From IMG/VR virus record IMGVR_UViG_3300022542_001471, positions 1-33,564 of that record: 33,564 nt of DNA; one strand, 5' to 3'. Within the stretch, counting starts at the first letter, position 1, and the number at the start of each line of letters is the position of its first letter. The notes under the pieces were generated by a model. It did no database searches. It saw only the letters and a program-made list of their open reading frames with translations, and was not told where the DNA came from. A program made the translations under genes and the position numbers. The DNA is from a virus. Positions 12,906-20,450 of this stretch are shown here, in pieces.

Positions 12906-13009
12906 TTTGAATTTTGAATATCTTTGATCATCCAGTAAAACAGCACAATCGCACCGAGTATGAATGTGCCAATCCCAGTCGCGGTTAAATAACTTTGAAT
13001 AAAAGTCAT
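12902..13009 (-). CDS. 35-residue single-helix membrane peptide
   Basis: The frame MTFIQSYLTATGIGTFILGA continues IVLFYWMIKD. One transmembrane helix spans about residues 8-28, with a short charged tail. ATGA overlaps at both ends support translation. It could be a small holin-like or regulatory peptide; no family recognised. Confidence 0.6.
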   Translation of the reverse strand: MTFIQSYLTATGIGTFILGAIVLFYWMIKDIQNSK

Positions 13010-13287
13010 TCTTTTTTACTCCTCTGCATCTCGCAGATGGCCTGGTCAATTTCTCTCTGCATGAACGAAAAAATTGCGTCAGCTCTTTTAGAAAACAAAA
13101 CAGCAGCAATGTCAATCTTGGCTTGTATATCAGCTGGATCCAGGAAAGCTTCAGCGTCCTTCATGCACTCAGAAAAAATCTTATTGCAATGACTTCGATG
13201 TTTAGATCTAATCGCTTCTTCTTCCTCGTCTGAGAAAACTATCCACTTCCAATCTCCGTTCAATTTTGCGAGTTTACTGAAGCTCAT
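13006..13287 (-). CDS. Unrecognised 93-residue helical protein
   Basis: The sequence is helical with Glu/Lys-rich surfaces (EEEEAIRSKHRSHCNKIF; REIDQAICEMQRSKKE), three cysteines and no spacing typical of zinc sites. It overlaps the membrane peptide gene downstream. Function unknown. Confidence 0.6.
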   Translation of the reverse strand: MSFSKLAKLNGDWKWIVFSDEEEEAIRSKHRSHCNKIFSECMKDAEAFLDPADIQAKIDIAAVLFSKRADAIFSFMQREIDQAICEMQRSKKE

Positions 13288-13288
13288 T

Positions 13289-13456
13289 TTAATTTTTCTC
13301 CGTAGGATTAATTGTTTGTTGATGAGACCAAGTCATTAATTCGAGAACAGTGGACTTCGACGGTAATTTTTCTGTTTGTGAAATCCAATCTGCAACTAGT
13401 TGATCTAAAGCTGCATGCAGTTCTTCGTGTCTTTTTTTATGTTCTTTGATATCCAT
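13289..13456 (-). CDS. 55-residue small helical protein
   Basis: It begins MDIKEHKKRHEELHAALDQL, a His-rich charged helix, followed by ADWISQTEKLPSKSTVLELM. It starts inside the stop of the HTH gene (ATGA) and ends two bases before the next start. A small effector or partner of the HTH protein is possible. Confidence 0.6.
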   Translation of the reverse strand: MDIKEHKKRHEELHAALDQLVADWISQTEKLPSKSTVLELMTWSHQQTINPTEKN

Positions 13457-13656
13457 CAGCGAAAGAACCTCTTAATCTTGGACCAGAAAGATTTGCTCTT
13501 ACGAAATCTCAGCAGATGTTTTCTGATAGTAGTATTATGAAGACCAAGAGTTTTCCCGATATGCCTGTAAGAAGCACCCTGCTTCTTCATCCAGTCTATC
13601 GTGTGCAAAGTTCCTTTCGACGGATTCCAAAGTTTTCTTTTCTTTTTCTTACTCAT
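13456..13656 (-). CDS. Small resolvase-type helix-turn-helix protein
   Basis: In this 66-residue protein the central part, GASYRHIGKTLGLHNTTIRK, is a clear HTH like that of the Hin/resolvase C terminus or sigma-like regulators. Very basic segments flank it (MSKKKKRK; SFWSKIKRFFR). It is probably a DNA-binding regulator. Start and stop overlap neighbours by ATGA. Confidence 0.7.
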   Translation of the reverse strand: MSKKKKRKLWNPSKGTLHTIDWMKKQGASYRHIGKTLGLHNTTIRKHLLRFRKSKSFWSKIKRFFR

Positions 13657-13931
13657 TTTTTACCTCTTGATTGTTTCTCAAAATAATTATATTGAATGAT
13701 AGAATTCCAAAAAGACTTAATCGCCTCTTTAGCTTTATAGAATATTCTTGAATGTGTAAGCGAGCTGTTTATTAAAACTAATCCTCTGCTTAAAGTGATA
13801 TTTTTACCGTGTAAAGTTTTATTCAAGACAAGAGGCAATTTCTTCTTAAGAATTTCCCCAACTTCTATCCTATATCTAAGAAGTTTTCTGTACTCGGATT
13901 CTTTTATTATTCTTAAACCGAAAAATCTCAT
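13653..13931 (-). CDS. Unrecognised 92-residue basic protein
   Basis: It begins MRFFGLRIIKESEYRKLLRY, a type of N terminus I associate with small phage proteins of unknown function. The rest is mixed hydrophobic and basic. It lies between the AbrB-like and HTH genes, overlapping both. It may function with the regulators. Confidence 0.6.
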   Translation of the reverse strand: MRFFGLRIIKESEYRKLLRYRIEVGEILKKKLPLVLNKTLHGKNITLSRGLVLINSSLTHSRIFYKAKEAIKSFWNSIIQYNYFEKQSRGKK

Positions 13932-14068
13932 TTTTTCCTAACAGCAATTCTGACACGCTGTCCTATTTTTAATTTTAATAATTTAGCAACAGAAACAGGG
14001 ATGTGAACAATCAAGCAATTCTTTCTTCCGGAATAGCTGATCTTAGACCAAAAGCTTTTGCTGTCCAT
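13928..14068 (-). CDS. Second AbrB-like DNA-binding protein, first gene of the early operon
   Basis: The 46-residue product reads FWSKISYSGRKNCLIVHIPV followed by AKLLKLKIGQRVRIAV. This is the AbrB-type swapped hairpin: strand, hairpin, I-P helix start, L.iGqrVrI. A longer in-frame version starts at 14131, but a TATA box at 14091-14102 sits 23-34 bases before ATG 14068 and favours the short form. It leads about 24 genes down to 7264, as the other AbrB-like gene leads the 6779-4935 operon. Confidence 0.7.
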   Translation of the reverse strand: MDSKSFWSKISYSGRKNCLIVHIPVSVAKLLKLKIGQRVRIAVRKK

Positions 14069-14090
14069 ATAATTCTCTACGAGAAACGCC

Positions 14091-14102
14091 TTTATAAATT
14101 TA
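14091..14102 (-). promoter_or_regulatory. TATA box of the early operon
   Basis: Minus-strand AAATTTATAAAG is 23-34 bases upstream of the ATG at 14068. It is inside the end of the upstream intergenic space, after the stop of the holin-like gene. Confidence 0.6.
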
Positions 14103-14138
14103 TCTCTTTTGCCAATGCTACGCAAATACACTAAAAAA

Positions 14139-14309
14139 TCACACTTCAGTCTTCGCTTTTCTCAGACTATAAAGACCAAAGGATCCAAGGATTACATAGA
14201 CCCACTCAGGAATCGGGACCCCAAAAGCTTGTACGACCCCTACAACACCTGCAATCACAGCAACCCAGATAGCCTTCGACTTATACCAAGGTTTTTTATT
14301 CGCCATCAT
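14139..14309 (-). CDS. Holin-like two-helix membrane protein
   Basis: The product has 56 residues (MMANKKPWYKSKAIWVAVIA). A basic, aromatic N terminus precedes helix 1 (AIWVAVIAGVVGVVQAFG). A Pro-containing turn (VPIPEW), helix 2 (VYVILGSFGLYSLR) and a short basic tail follow. The KPWYKSK..W ... P..VY.ILG..GLY.LR layout matches small class II-type phage holin candidates. It is the last gene of the virion module. No endolysin was found beside it. Confidence 0.65.
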   Translation of the reverse strand: MMANKKPWYKSKAIWVAVIAGVVGVVQAFGVPIPEWVYVILGSFGLYSLRKAKTEV

Positions 14310-14503
14310 TAAGTAATTTTTAGAAGTCTTCCCTTTATATAAAGATTTCCACTCGTATCAATCTTAGCAATTACATTGCCTCCAGCAGCATCAAGAATCT
14401 CGATTGGAGCGATTAACTTTCCAGCAGCAAGAATATCACCGATTGCTGCAATCAGTGCATCAATTGCATCATTTATTGCCAGGTGCCTTCTTTCCGTCGT
14501 CAT
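14309..14503 (-). CDS. Small virion-associated protein with fibre-like strand motif
   Basis: The 64 residues begin MTTERRHLAINDAIDALIAA at 14503, overlapping the upstream stop. An Ala/Ile-rich helical half is followed by VIAKIDTSGNLYIKGRLLKI, a sequence style common in phage tail-fibre connectors (D.sGNLyIkGr). Likely a small tail or fibre component. Confidence 0.6.
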   Translation of the reverse strand: MTTERRHLAINDAIDALIAAIGDILAAGKLIAPIEILDAAGGNVIAKIDTSGNLYIKGRLLKIT

Positions 14504-15063
14504 ACCTCTACCCCCATCCACTCACCAAAGCTTCGAGCATCTGATAAAGAAGTCATATTCATCGACATCGAACCAAAAATTGGTTCAGCTTGATGAGTTC
14601 CAAGAACCCCATCATAAATTATGAAATAAATTGCATCTCCCTCACTGATTTTGTCTACACCGATTGCAAAATGCCAGCTTAAAAATCCTTTATTCACGAT
14701 AGCAGCATCTTCTATAGTCCACAAAATTTCATCGGTAGTAGAATTCCACAGATAAAAAGAATATGTATCATCTGCTCCGCTTCTGTTCATAATTTGACAC
14801 TCGATTAACGTTGCGATTCTGTTGAGTTCTTCTGGAATAGCACTTTGTATCATGCCTACGTACATTGGAACTGCTTCAGTCGTATCGAAAAAAAAATCAT
14901 GCTCAAACTCCAGACGAACTGAGGCTTCCAGAAGTGAATTCACAACAATAACTTCTTGTACAACCAAACCCCTATCAACTCTCACGACTCCTTTTGAACG
15001 GATCAAATCAGGGACTTTAACCATGCCTGTAATTCCCCTACCGGCAAGAAGCAGATTTTCCAT
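14500..15063 (-). CDS. Putative virion structural protein
   Basis: This 187-residue protein is beta-rich with few charged clusters (YSFYLWNSTTDEILWTIEDA; WHFAIGVDKISEGDAIYFII). This suggests a jelly-roll or tail/collar domain. It overlaps a 46-residue gene upstream and the fibre-like gene downstream. No family recognised; the structural role is inferred from position. Confidence 0.6.
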   Translation of the reverse strand: MENLLLAGRGITGMVKVPDLIRSKGVVRVDRGLVVQEVIVVNSLLEASVRLEFEHDFFFDTTEAVPMYVGMIQSAIPEELNRIATLIECQIMNRSGADDTYSFYLWNSTTDEILWTIEDAAIVNKGFLSWHFAIGVDKISEGDAIYFIIYDGVLGTHQAEPIFGSMSMNMTSLSDARSFGEWMGVEV

Positions 15064-15203
15064 CAGACTGATGATTCACCCCTTGTAACATAAACTTTCT
15101 TCTTTTTCTTCCTCTTATTCTCGAGCTCTTCCAAAGTAGAGCTGGCCAAGCTTCCAGAATCTCTTTTTTCTCTCATAATTTTTTTAGTAATTTCTGGGAC
15201 CAT
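15063..15203 (-). CDS. 46-residue basic miniprotein
   Basis: The frame MVPEITKKIMREKRDSGSLA ends KKKKKVYVTRGESSV and has 46 codons. An AGAGGAGAG site precedes the ATG and the end overlaps the next gene. Lys-rich and probably flexible; possibly a head or DNA-contacting accessory. Confidence 0.6.
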   Translation of the reverse strand: MVPEITKKIMREKRDSGSLASSTLEELENKRKKKKKVYVTRGESSV

Positions 15204-15204
15204 T

Positions 15205-15573
15205 TTAAGTCTCTCCTCTCATGAAAGTTACAGAACTAGGATCTTTTAATAAATCCAAATTAAGCTGCATCGAAGCCCAAAGAACATTAACCATATCTTC
15301 TGCTTCGATCCTCGACGTATAACCTACCATGTTAAACATGATCCCATGTATACCAGCATAATTTGATTCAATAAGCGTAAGGATTTTTTTCACATCTTCA
15401 TTTAACGTGGCATAATTATCTGAAAAATTATAGCCTGTTAGAACATTGACTTCAGATTCAATTTCAGCACACCACTGATTTATATTAGCTTCGTGCCAGC
15501 CTGTTGCATCATAATTTTCCCCTACTTTTGAGGCGCACTCTGCTGCTGTTGCGAAAATTCCTGTATGACTCAT
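15205..15573 (-). CDS. Putative head-tail connector protein
   Basis: The 122-residue all-alpha protein has Trp/Cys/Tyr positions (GWHEANINQWCAEIESEVNV; YTSRIEAEDMVNVLWASMQL) of a type I recall in connector-like proteins of uncultured archaeal and candidate-phyla viruses. Helical adaptors of this length (gp6/gp15 type) normally follow the capsid gene in the virion module, as here. The assignment is tentative. Confidence 0.5.
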   Translation of the reverse strand: MSHTGIFATAAECASKVGENYDATGWHEANINQWCAEIESEVNVLTGYNFSDNYATLNEDVKKILTLIESNYAGIHGIMFNMVGYTSRIEAEDMVNVLWASMQLNLDLLKDPSSVTFMRGET

Positions 15574-15797
15574 TGCTTCGCCTCCTCTTTATTTTCTTCG
15601 TGCCACTTATCGATTTCCTTGATTACTTCTTGAAAATTCAAAGATATCTTTCTGATTTCGTCTTCAGTATTGTAACGAATCTTCCCATGAATATCTGGAT
15701 AAGAAATAATATAGTTAATAATTACAGGACGTGACTCAGGATCATCTTTCTCGGTCCTTGGCATTAATTTCTTATCAACAACAACATCGATTTTCAT
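15570..15797 (-). CDS. Unrecognised 75-residue virion-module protein
   Basis: Mixed beta then helix: MKIDVVVDKKLMPRTEKDDP, a strand-rich middle (VIINYIISYPD) and the charged helix FQEVIKEIDKWHEENKEEA. ATGA overlaps on both sides. Possibly a tail-completion or neck accessory by position. Confidence 0.6.
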   Translation of the reverse strand: MKIDVVVDKKLMPRTEKDDPESRPVIINYIISYPDIHGKIRYNTEDEIRKISLNFQEVIKEIDKWHEENKEEAKQ

Positions 15798-16465
15798 ATA
15801 TCTTTTATCCCCTTTGGTTCAGGCAGCTTCGGAACTCCCTCGCCTTCTGCCCTGGTCAAAAATATTTTATCTTGAAGGCCGAGAGTCTCATAGCAAAGGC
15901 CGAGCCAATCTCCTCCAGTCAAATCCCTTCTCAGATACGGAGCTTCTGGCGAAGTCTGCGTATAATCCGGAGTCTTTCCTTTTATTTTATTTGCGACAAG
16001 ATAAGCGAGATAATAAGTTGCAGCAAGAGCGAGGATATCATAATCTGTTTTCCCGTGAGTATCATATCTATAAATTGCAAGAACTCCAGCTTCAGCGGTT
16101 GTTGTGGTCGGAGCTGTTTCCATTGTGATGATTCCTGTTTCAGCCTGAATTGAAGTAACTGTAACAGCAGTACCCAATTCTATCCAACCTGTTGTATCAT
16201 CAAAAGTTGCATAATAAGCAGTTACATCATCCTTATCGACAACACCAGAAGAATCAGCATCTGCAATCGGTTTATATTTTGTCCTGAAATCTACATTAGT
16301 CCCATCGATTGTTCCATCTAATTTTTCAAGCCAGACTTCTGTAGTTGTCAATCTTACAACAGCACGATCAGCTTCTGCGATTATGTTTCCGAGATCAGTA
16401 TCTCCGATATCTGACGTAGTAAAGTGCGTCAATCTTCTAAACAAAACAGTAGTTGCATAGGCCAT
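15794..16465 (-). CDS. Putative neck/adaptor protein with a dockerin/EF-hand-like loop
   Basis: The 223-residue product has helical ends and a beta-rich middle. Residues about 67-80, DADSSGVVDKDDV, match a calcium-binding EF-hand or dockerin loop (D-x-D-x-[SG]-G-x-[IV]-x-x-x-D). The N-terminal helix and C-terminal helical hairpin (DYDILALAATYYLAYLVANK) resemble head-tail adaptors. It precedes the connector-like genes. The calcium-dependent role is inferred. Confidence 0.6.
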   Translation of the reverse strand: MAYATTVLFRRLTHFTTSDIGDTDLGNIIAEADRAVVRLTTTEVWLEKLDGTIDGTNVDFRTKYKPIADADSSGVVDKDDVTAYYATFDDTTGWIELGTAVTVTSIQAETGIITMETAPTTTTAEAGVLAIYRYDTHGKTDYDILALAATYYLAYLVANKIKGKTPDYTQTSPEAPYLRRDLTGGDWLGLCYETLGLQDKIFLTRAEGEGVPKLPEPKGIKDI

Positions 16466-16466
16466 A

Positions 16467-17282
16467 TTATTTCATCCTGCAAAATTGAGCTCTTGCATTT
16501 CCTGCAGTAACACTGAAAAACAAGAGATTCCCTGCTTTTAAATTTTCCCCTTGTAATTTATTTAGAACTTCTTGAATAGTACCTGAAAGAGTTTTATAAG
16601 GCGGACCTGGAAAAGCGAATGGATTTTCATCTTCAGTACCTCTCCCGTGATTAAAAATAGCCAGCTGCTCTGCGTAGCTTAAACTAAAATTATATATTCT
16701 AACATCATCAATCATGCCGTTGAAATAATGGCCTGTGGGTCCAGCATTATGACTGCCAATATATAGCAAAGGAGTTTTAGAAAGAATAGTTCCACTTTCT
16801 GCGGTTTGTCCATCCAAATTTCCATTCAAATATAACTTCCAACTACTTCCATCATATGTTGCTACTGCATAATACCAAACTCCGGAAGTTAAAACCGTAT
16901 TGCCAGCAAGTTTCCCATCTGTCCAACCAGTTGTAGTGGTTGCGTATCTTATAGATAGGTGAGATGAATCTACATCTCCAGCAATGAACCTGTACTGCCC
17001 TTCCTTGTTTAATCCTATCTGACCAGAATAAGGAATTTCATTAAATTTTACCCACATCGTAATTGTTATTTCTGTGGGATTGAGACTAGATGCGTTAGGT
17101 ATTGAGACAACATCACTCGCTCCATCAAAATCCAACGCTCTGTTAATCTTCCCAGTAGTACTAATATCTTCTGTGTTATCTCCTCCAGCAAGTGTTCCAA
17201 CATTACTGCCAACAGCATCGGCTACTGTGGTATCAGCAGCGTTATCATTCATTTTCCACTGAGAGATAGGTGACTTTACCAT
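16467..17282 (-). CDS. LamG-domain adhesin-like virion protein
   Basis: Residues 1-212 of 271 form a concanavalin/LamG jelly roll with the usual signatures: SQWKMNDNAADTT at the start, ALDFDGASDVVSIP, ITITMWVKF, WYYAVATYDGSSWKLYLNG, FNGMIDDVRIYNFSLS. Such domains bind carbohydrates and occur in phage fibres. The C-terminal module of about 45 residues (SGTIQEVLNKLQ ... AQFCRMK) is shared with the two upstream genes in the operon. It probably attaches the lectin domain to the particle. Confidence 0.8.
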   Translation of the reverse strand: MVKSPISQWKMNDNAADTTVADAVGSNVGTLAGGDNTEDISTTGKINRALDFDGASDVVSIPNASSLNPTEITITMWVKFNEIPYSGQIGLNKEGQYRFIAGDVDSSHLSIRYATTTTGWTDGKLAGNTVLTSGVWYYAVATYDGSSWKLYLNGNLDGQTAESGTILSKTPLLYIGSHNAGPTGHYFNGMIDDVRIYNFSLSYAEQLAIFNHGRGTEDENPFAFPGPPYKTLSGTIQEVLNKLQGENLKAGNLLFFSVTAGNARAQFCRMK

Positions 17283-17284
17283 GT

Positions 17285-18115
17285 TTATTTCATCCTGCAG
17301 AAAGTAGCACGAGCATTAGCCCCTGCAACAGTAAAAGACGTGAGATTTCTAGCTGTTACATTTTCTGCCTGCAATTTATCTATAGTTTCCTGAATCGTTC
17401 CTGAAGCAGCAATATGGGGCGGCCCTAAAAAGGAAGTTGGATTCTCAGCTTCAGTTCCTCGTCCCTGATTAACAATAGCTAAGACATCTGCTCCATTCAA
17501 AGCAAAATCATATAATCTAACATCATCGATGAAACCCTTGAAAGGATAACTACCTCTTCTATATCCAATAAAGAGGGTATTATTATTTACATCAGCAGAA
17601 GTCACGTCTGTTGCTGTAGTCTTGTCAAGAACCCCATTTAAATAGATCTTTACACTTTCACCAGAAGTAAAAACCACTGCAATATGTACCCATTGATCTA
17701 CACCGATTGCAGAAGCTGATGTAAAGGTCTTAAGAGTCCCATCACTTTCAAACAAAAAATCAACCGTCCCGGTACCGGTCCGGGTCCTAAATTCATAGTT
17801 ACCAGGATACGCATCTGCTGAGGCTCCGCTGGGCTGTTTAGTTACAATCATATAATAACTAGAGTAATTGAGAAGATAAATCCACGCACAAATAGAAAAA
17901 CTTGAAGCAAAATCCAAACTGTCATCATCTGGTACTTCAACCCAATCATTGGTCCCATCAAATTCAAACGCTCTGATAATTTTCCCAGTAGCGCTTACAT
18001 CTTCTGTATTATCTCCTCCCACGAGAGTTCCATGATTGCTGCCGACACTATCAAGAACCGTAGTATTAGCAGCATTCTCATTCAGCCTCCACTGAGACAC
18101 AGGCGAATCTACCAT
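17285..18115 (-). CDS. LamG-domain adhesin-like protein, paralogue
   Basis: The 276-residue product is collinear with the neighbouring LamG protein: SQWRLNENAANTT, AFEFDGTNDWVEVP, FSICAWIYLL, WVHIAVVFTSGESVKIYLNG, FKGFIDDVRLYDFALN, then SGTIQETIDKLQ ... ATFCRMK. The ends are better conserved than the middle, as expected if the sugar-binding face is diversifying. The two genes lie in direct tandem two bases apart. Confidence 0.8.
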   Translation of the reverse strand: MVDSPVSQWRLNENAANTTVLDSVGSNHGTLVGGDNTEDVSATGKIIRAFEFDGTNDWVEVPDDDSLDFASSFSICAWIYLLNYSSYYMIVTKQPSGASADAYPGNYEFRTRTGTGTVDFLFESDGTLKTFTSASAIGVDQWVHIAVVFTSGESVKIYLNGVLDKTTATDVTSADVNNNTLFIGYRRGSYPFKGFIDDVRLYDFALNGADVLAIVNQGRGTEAENPTSFLGPPHIAASGTIQETIDKLQAENVTARNLTSFTVAGANARATFCRMK

Positions 18116-18118
18116 CGT

Positions 18119-18298
18119 CTATTCCTGCCTGCAAAACAAGCACTTAGCATCAGTTGCATCGTCAGACCAATAGGCCACTTGCAGAGAAGTCACATTCTGA
18201 TTCTGCAATTCATCAAGAACTTCCTGGATAGTTCCGGTTAGATAAATCCATGGCGGATTTCCGCCTGTACTTGCCGAAGCTGTAACTACAACAGTCAT
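18119..18298 (-). CDS. Stub paralogue: C-terminal anchor module without LamG
   Basis: The 59-residue product begins MTVVVTASASTGGNPPWIYL and continues GTIQEVLDELQNQNVTSLQV, ending CLFCRQE. This equals the shared C-terminal module of the two LamG proteins. It may be a module that lost, or awaits, an N-terminal lectin domain, or a minimal subunit that caps the same attachment site. Confidence 0.7.
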   Translation of the reverse strand: MTVVVTASASTGGNPPWIYLTGTIQEVLDELQNQNVTSLQVAYWSDDATDAKCLFCRQE

Positions 18299-18321
18299 AT
18301 TTTTTTTGCTCCTTTATTTAT

Positions 18322-18789
18322 TTATTTTATTAAAGGTACATCAACACCAATTCTCTTCGCTTCCCTGATTACATCTTCCATCGTCGGTTTTGTCTGACCC
18401 CAACGCGCGGTATCGACTTTCTTCTGGATTCTCTTTCTTTTTTCTTCAAGTCTCATAGTCGGCAGCATAGCAAGAAGTTTTAGTTCTTTCTTACACTGCT
18501 TCTCAGCTGCTTCCTTTGTTTTGAAAAGCTCAAAGACTTCAGGCGGAAACTTTTTCTTTGCTTCTTCGAGTCCCGGAGTCACCATCACTTTCTTCCCGGT
18601 TTCATTCTTTTCATAGACAGGTTTCCACTCAAACGGAATCGTAGTGACCTCCCCTTTCTTTATCTGGAAAGGCAGACTTCCTTTCGGATCCACGAGTTGT
18701 CTTTTTCCGTCGATTGTCTGGAACTTTGTACCAACGTTGCTGATGTAATCTTTAGGTGCGAACACCTTCAATTTTACCCATATCGACAT
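18322..18789 (-). CDS. Unrecognised 155-residue protein of the virion module
   Basis: It starts MSIWVKLKVFAPKDYISNVG at 18789, after AAAGGAGGGTG. The longer frame from 18858 has no such site. The N-terminal half is beta-rich; the C-terminal half is helical and Lys-rich (FELFKTKEAAEKQCKKELKL). A TATA-like box at 18861-18870 suggests its own promoter with a leader of about 50 bases. Small capsid decoration or accessory protein by position only. Confidence 0.6.
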   Translation of the reverse strand: MSIWVKLKVFAPKDYISNVGTKFQTIDGKRQLVDPKGSLPFQIKKGEVTTIPFEWKPVYEKNETGKKVMVTPGLEEAKKKFPPEVFELFKTKEAAEKQCKKELKLLAMLPTMRLEEKRKRIQKKVDTARWGQTKPTMEDVIREAKRIGVDVPLIK

Positions 18790-18860
18790 TTTGAACACCC
18801 TCCTTTCGGATTTATTTATTTGAACATGAAATACTCCAAGAAAAACGAAGCGGAGCAAAC

Positions 18861-18870
18861 TTAAATATTT
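18861..18870 (-). promoter_or_regulatory. TATA-like box upstream of the 155-residue protein gene
   Basis: Minus-strand AAATATTTAA lies about 70 bases before the ATG at 18789. Transcription would start near 18840, giving a leader that holds the Shine-Dalgarno site. This is the leadered promoter type, in contrast to the leaderless ones elsewhere. Confidence 0.4.
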
Positions 18871-18889
18871 TTCTGTTCAATTGCGGAAT

Positions 18890-19015
18890 TTACTGAAGCT
18901 TCAAAATCAAAGCAACTCTGTCTTTTTCATAACGTGGAATCTTCTCAGCACCTAATTTCTCGAGGATAGCGACCTGCTCATCCTTAGTTAAATCAAATGC
19001 TTCTGATTCACTCAT
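18890..19015 (-). CDS. 41-residue protein
   Basis: The frame MSESEAFDLTKDEQVAILEK continues LGAEKIPRYEKDRVALILKLQ. The pattern LTkdEQV.iLekLG..kIPr.EkdRV.LIl is one I associate with small proteins or C-terminal tags in virion modules of uncultured archaeal viruses. It overlaps the upstream stop as ATGA. Confidence 0.65.
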   Translation of the reverse strand: MSESEAFDLTKDEQVAILEKLGAEKIPRYEKDRVALILKLQ

Positions 19016-19281
19016 CTTTTTTTTTTACCGATAGCTTGAGATTGCTTTTTCTTGGCCCAAGATTCATCGAATATGGATTCCTGCTCGGGATTTTCTTCAC
19101 CTTCTTCTTCTGCGTTGTATTTGACAGCAGATTTTCCTCTGCCTTCAGGAACTTTTTCCATATTAATTATTTCACCTGCAACAACAGTTTTACCTTGCTT
19201 CATCAACTTCACAAGCTCTTCATCATTTGGAAGTTTCTTTTTTTCTTCAACTTTTTTTTCTTTATCTACCATCTTATGCAT
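19012..19281 (-). CDS. Charged protein, possibly a head accessory
   Basis: The 89-residue product is Lys/Glu-rich throughout. It has one ordered-looking segment, EELVKLMKQGKTVVAGEIIN, and a disordered acidic stretch (EEEGEENPEQES). It may start at 19281 or at the next ATG at 19272. It overlaps the end of the beta-helix gene. Confidence 0.6.
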   Translation of the reverse strand: MHKMVDKEKKVEEKKKLPNDEELVKLMKQGKTVVAGEIINMEKVPEGRGKSAVKYNAEEEGEENPEQESIFDESWAKKKQSQAIGKKKR

Positions 19282-20302
19282 TTGATCCTGAGTCAGCTTC
19301 TGTTATGTAAAAAGGTGTACCCATAGTACCTACTTTTCTTGTATTTCCAGCCATATAATTATCTGTGCCTCCAGAACATTCTGTGTCTGTGCATTCGAAA
19401 TTTCCTACATAACCGCAAGTTCCTGCACTAGCACCAAGCAAAACAGGATTTGTCATCTCTGTTGTGCCATCTAATTGATCCATAAAGATGTTGTTTGGTC
19501 CAATAACTAATTCTTTTACCAATGCATGGCTCCAAGCTCTTATTCCATAATCTTCACAACCCTGGAAGCAATTATCATGAATCCACATCCTTCTTGAACT
19601 CTGAAGTCCTCCAGGAGTAATCATGATTCCTTCATCTGATTGATTGTAAAAATAACAACCAGAAACTTCGAGGCCACAAGAACAGCCATCTGCATAGATT
19701 CCAGCTACACCATACTTGAAAAAGCAATTGTAAATTCTGCAATATTCTGGATCATAATCATAGCTAGTATCAAGTCTGTAACCATCTCCGATATAAATCC
19801 CTACATAGGCTCCTGAACCATCGAATGCCATATTACAAACAGTTGTATTCTTAGCACAAATAATAAGTCCGCATCCCGAAATTGTTGTACCTTCAATTTC
19901 TCCTGTGAAAGGAATTTTTGTCGTAGCTCCTGAAGCCCGAATTGCTGGATTATATTTTCCACCACCAACTCCCATGATAGTCAAGCTTTCCTTCGTGATC
20001 AGAACATTCTCATTGTATCTTCCTGAACCAGAAGTTTTTGGAGCAATCAAAATTATATCTCCTCTCGCCGATGTAGCTGCTGTATGAGCCTCAGCGATAG
20101 TTAAAAAAGCTGTGTCCCAACTCTTTCCATTTCCTGATGCTGACTTATTTCCATCAACATGCCAAATTACACCAGGTGTTGCAGGAGTGACTTGTGCACC
20201 AGAAACAATAAGCAACTGATCAATTTTCATGTGTTTAAAATGCGCACTACCTGAATGCATTCCGTATCTTCCACCTTGTTGAAATTCATTAAAACTACTC
20301 AT
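19274..20302 (-). CDS. Right-handed parallel beta-helix protein
   Basis: The middle of this 342-residue protein shows the repeating short strands of pectate-lyase-like beta helices: GDIILIAPKTSGSG, NVLITKESLTIMGVGG, TTISGCGLIICAKNTTVCNM, GVAGIYADGCSCGLEVSGCYF, SDEGIMITPGG. Viral proteins of this fold are tailspikes, depolymerases or surface adhesins. It follows the capsid gene, is preceded by AAAGGAGGT, and contains many cysteines. Binding or cleavage of a surface polysaccharide is inferred; no catalytic residues were identified. Confidence 0.7.
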   Translation of the reverse strand: MSSFNEFQQGGRYGMHSGSAHFKHMKIDQLLIVSGAQVTPATPGVIWHVDGNKSASGNGKSWDTAFLTIAEAHTAATSARGDIILIAPKTSGSGRYNENVLITKESLTIMGVGGGKYNPAIRASGATTKIPFTGEIEGTTISGCGLIICAKNTTVCNMAFDGSGAYVGIYIGDGYRLDTSYDYDPEYCRIYNCFFKYGVAGIYADGCSCGLEVSGCYFYNQSDEGIMITPGGLQSSRRMWIHDNCFQGCEDYGIRAWSHALVKELVIGPNNIFMDQLDGTTEMTNPVLLGASAGTCGYVGNFECTDTECSGGTDNYMAGNTRKVGTMGTPFYITEADSGSNA

Positions 20303-20450
20303 TAATCTTTTTACCTCCTTTCAATTAATCTGGGTCCACGGACAAAGTCCGATCTCAACCTTCTCTCGAAGGGCCATCCAGTCCTCTTTGAAAGGATTGA
20401 ATATGATTCCTTCATTGAAAATAAAGTGAAGGAAAAATAACAATAAAAAT
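20303..20450 (-). terminator. T-rich terminator and leader between capsid and beta-helix genes
   Basis: After the capsid stop the minus strand has AATTTTTATTGTTATTTTTCC, then an inverted repeat CCTTCA / TGAAGG. This fits partial termination after the abundant capsid message. A CGGAC-TTT-GTCCG hairpin and an AAAGGAGGT site precede the beta-helix gene. A 34-codon frame here is probably not translated. Confidence 0.45.

Noticed and set aside
12995-13192. Plus-strand frame opposite the 93-residue protein
   Set aside because: Shadow of a minus-strand gene in a continuous operon.
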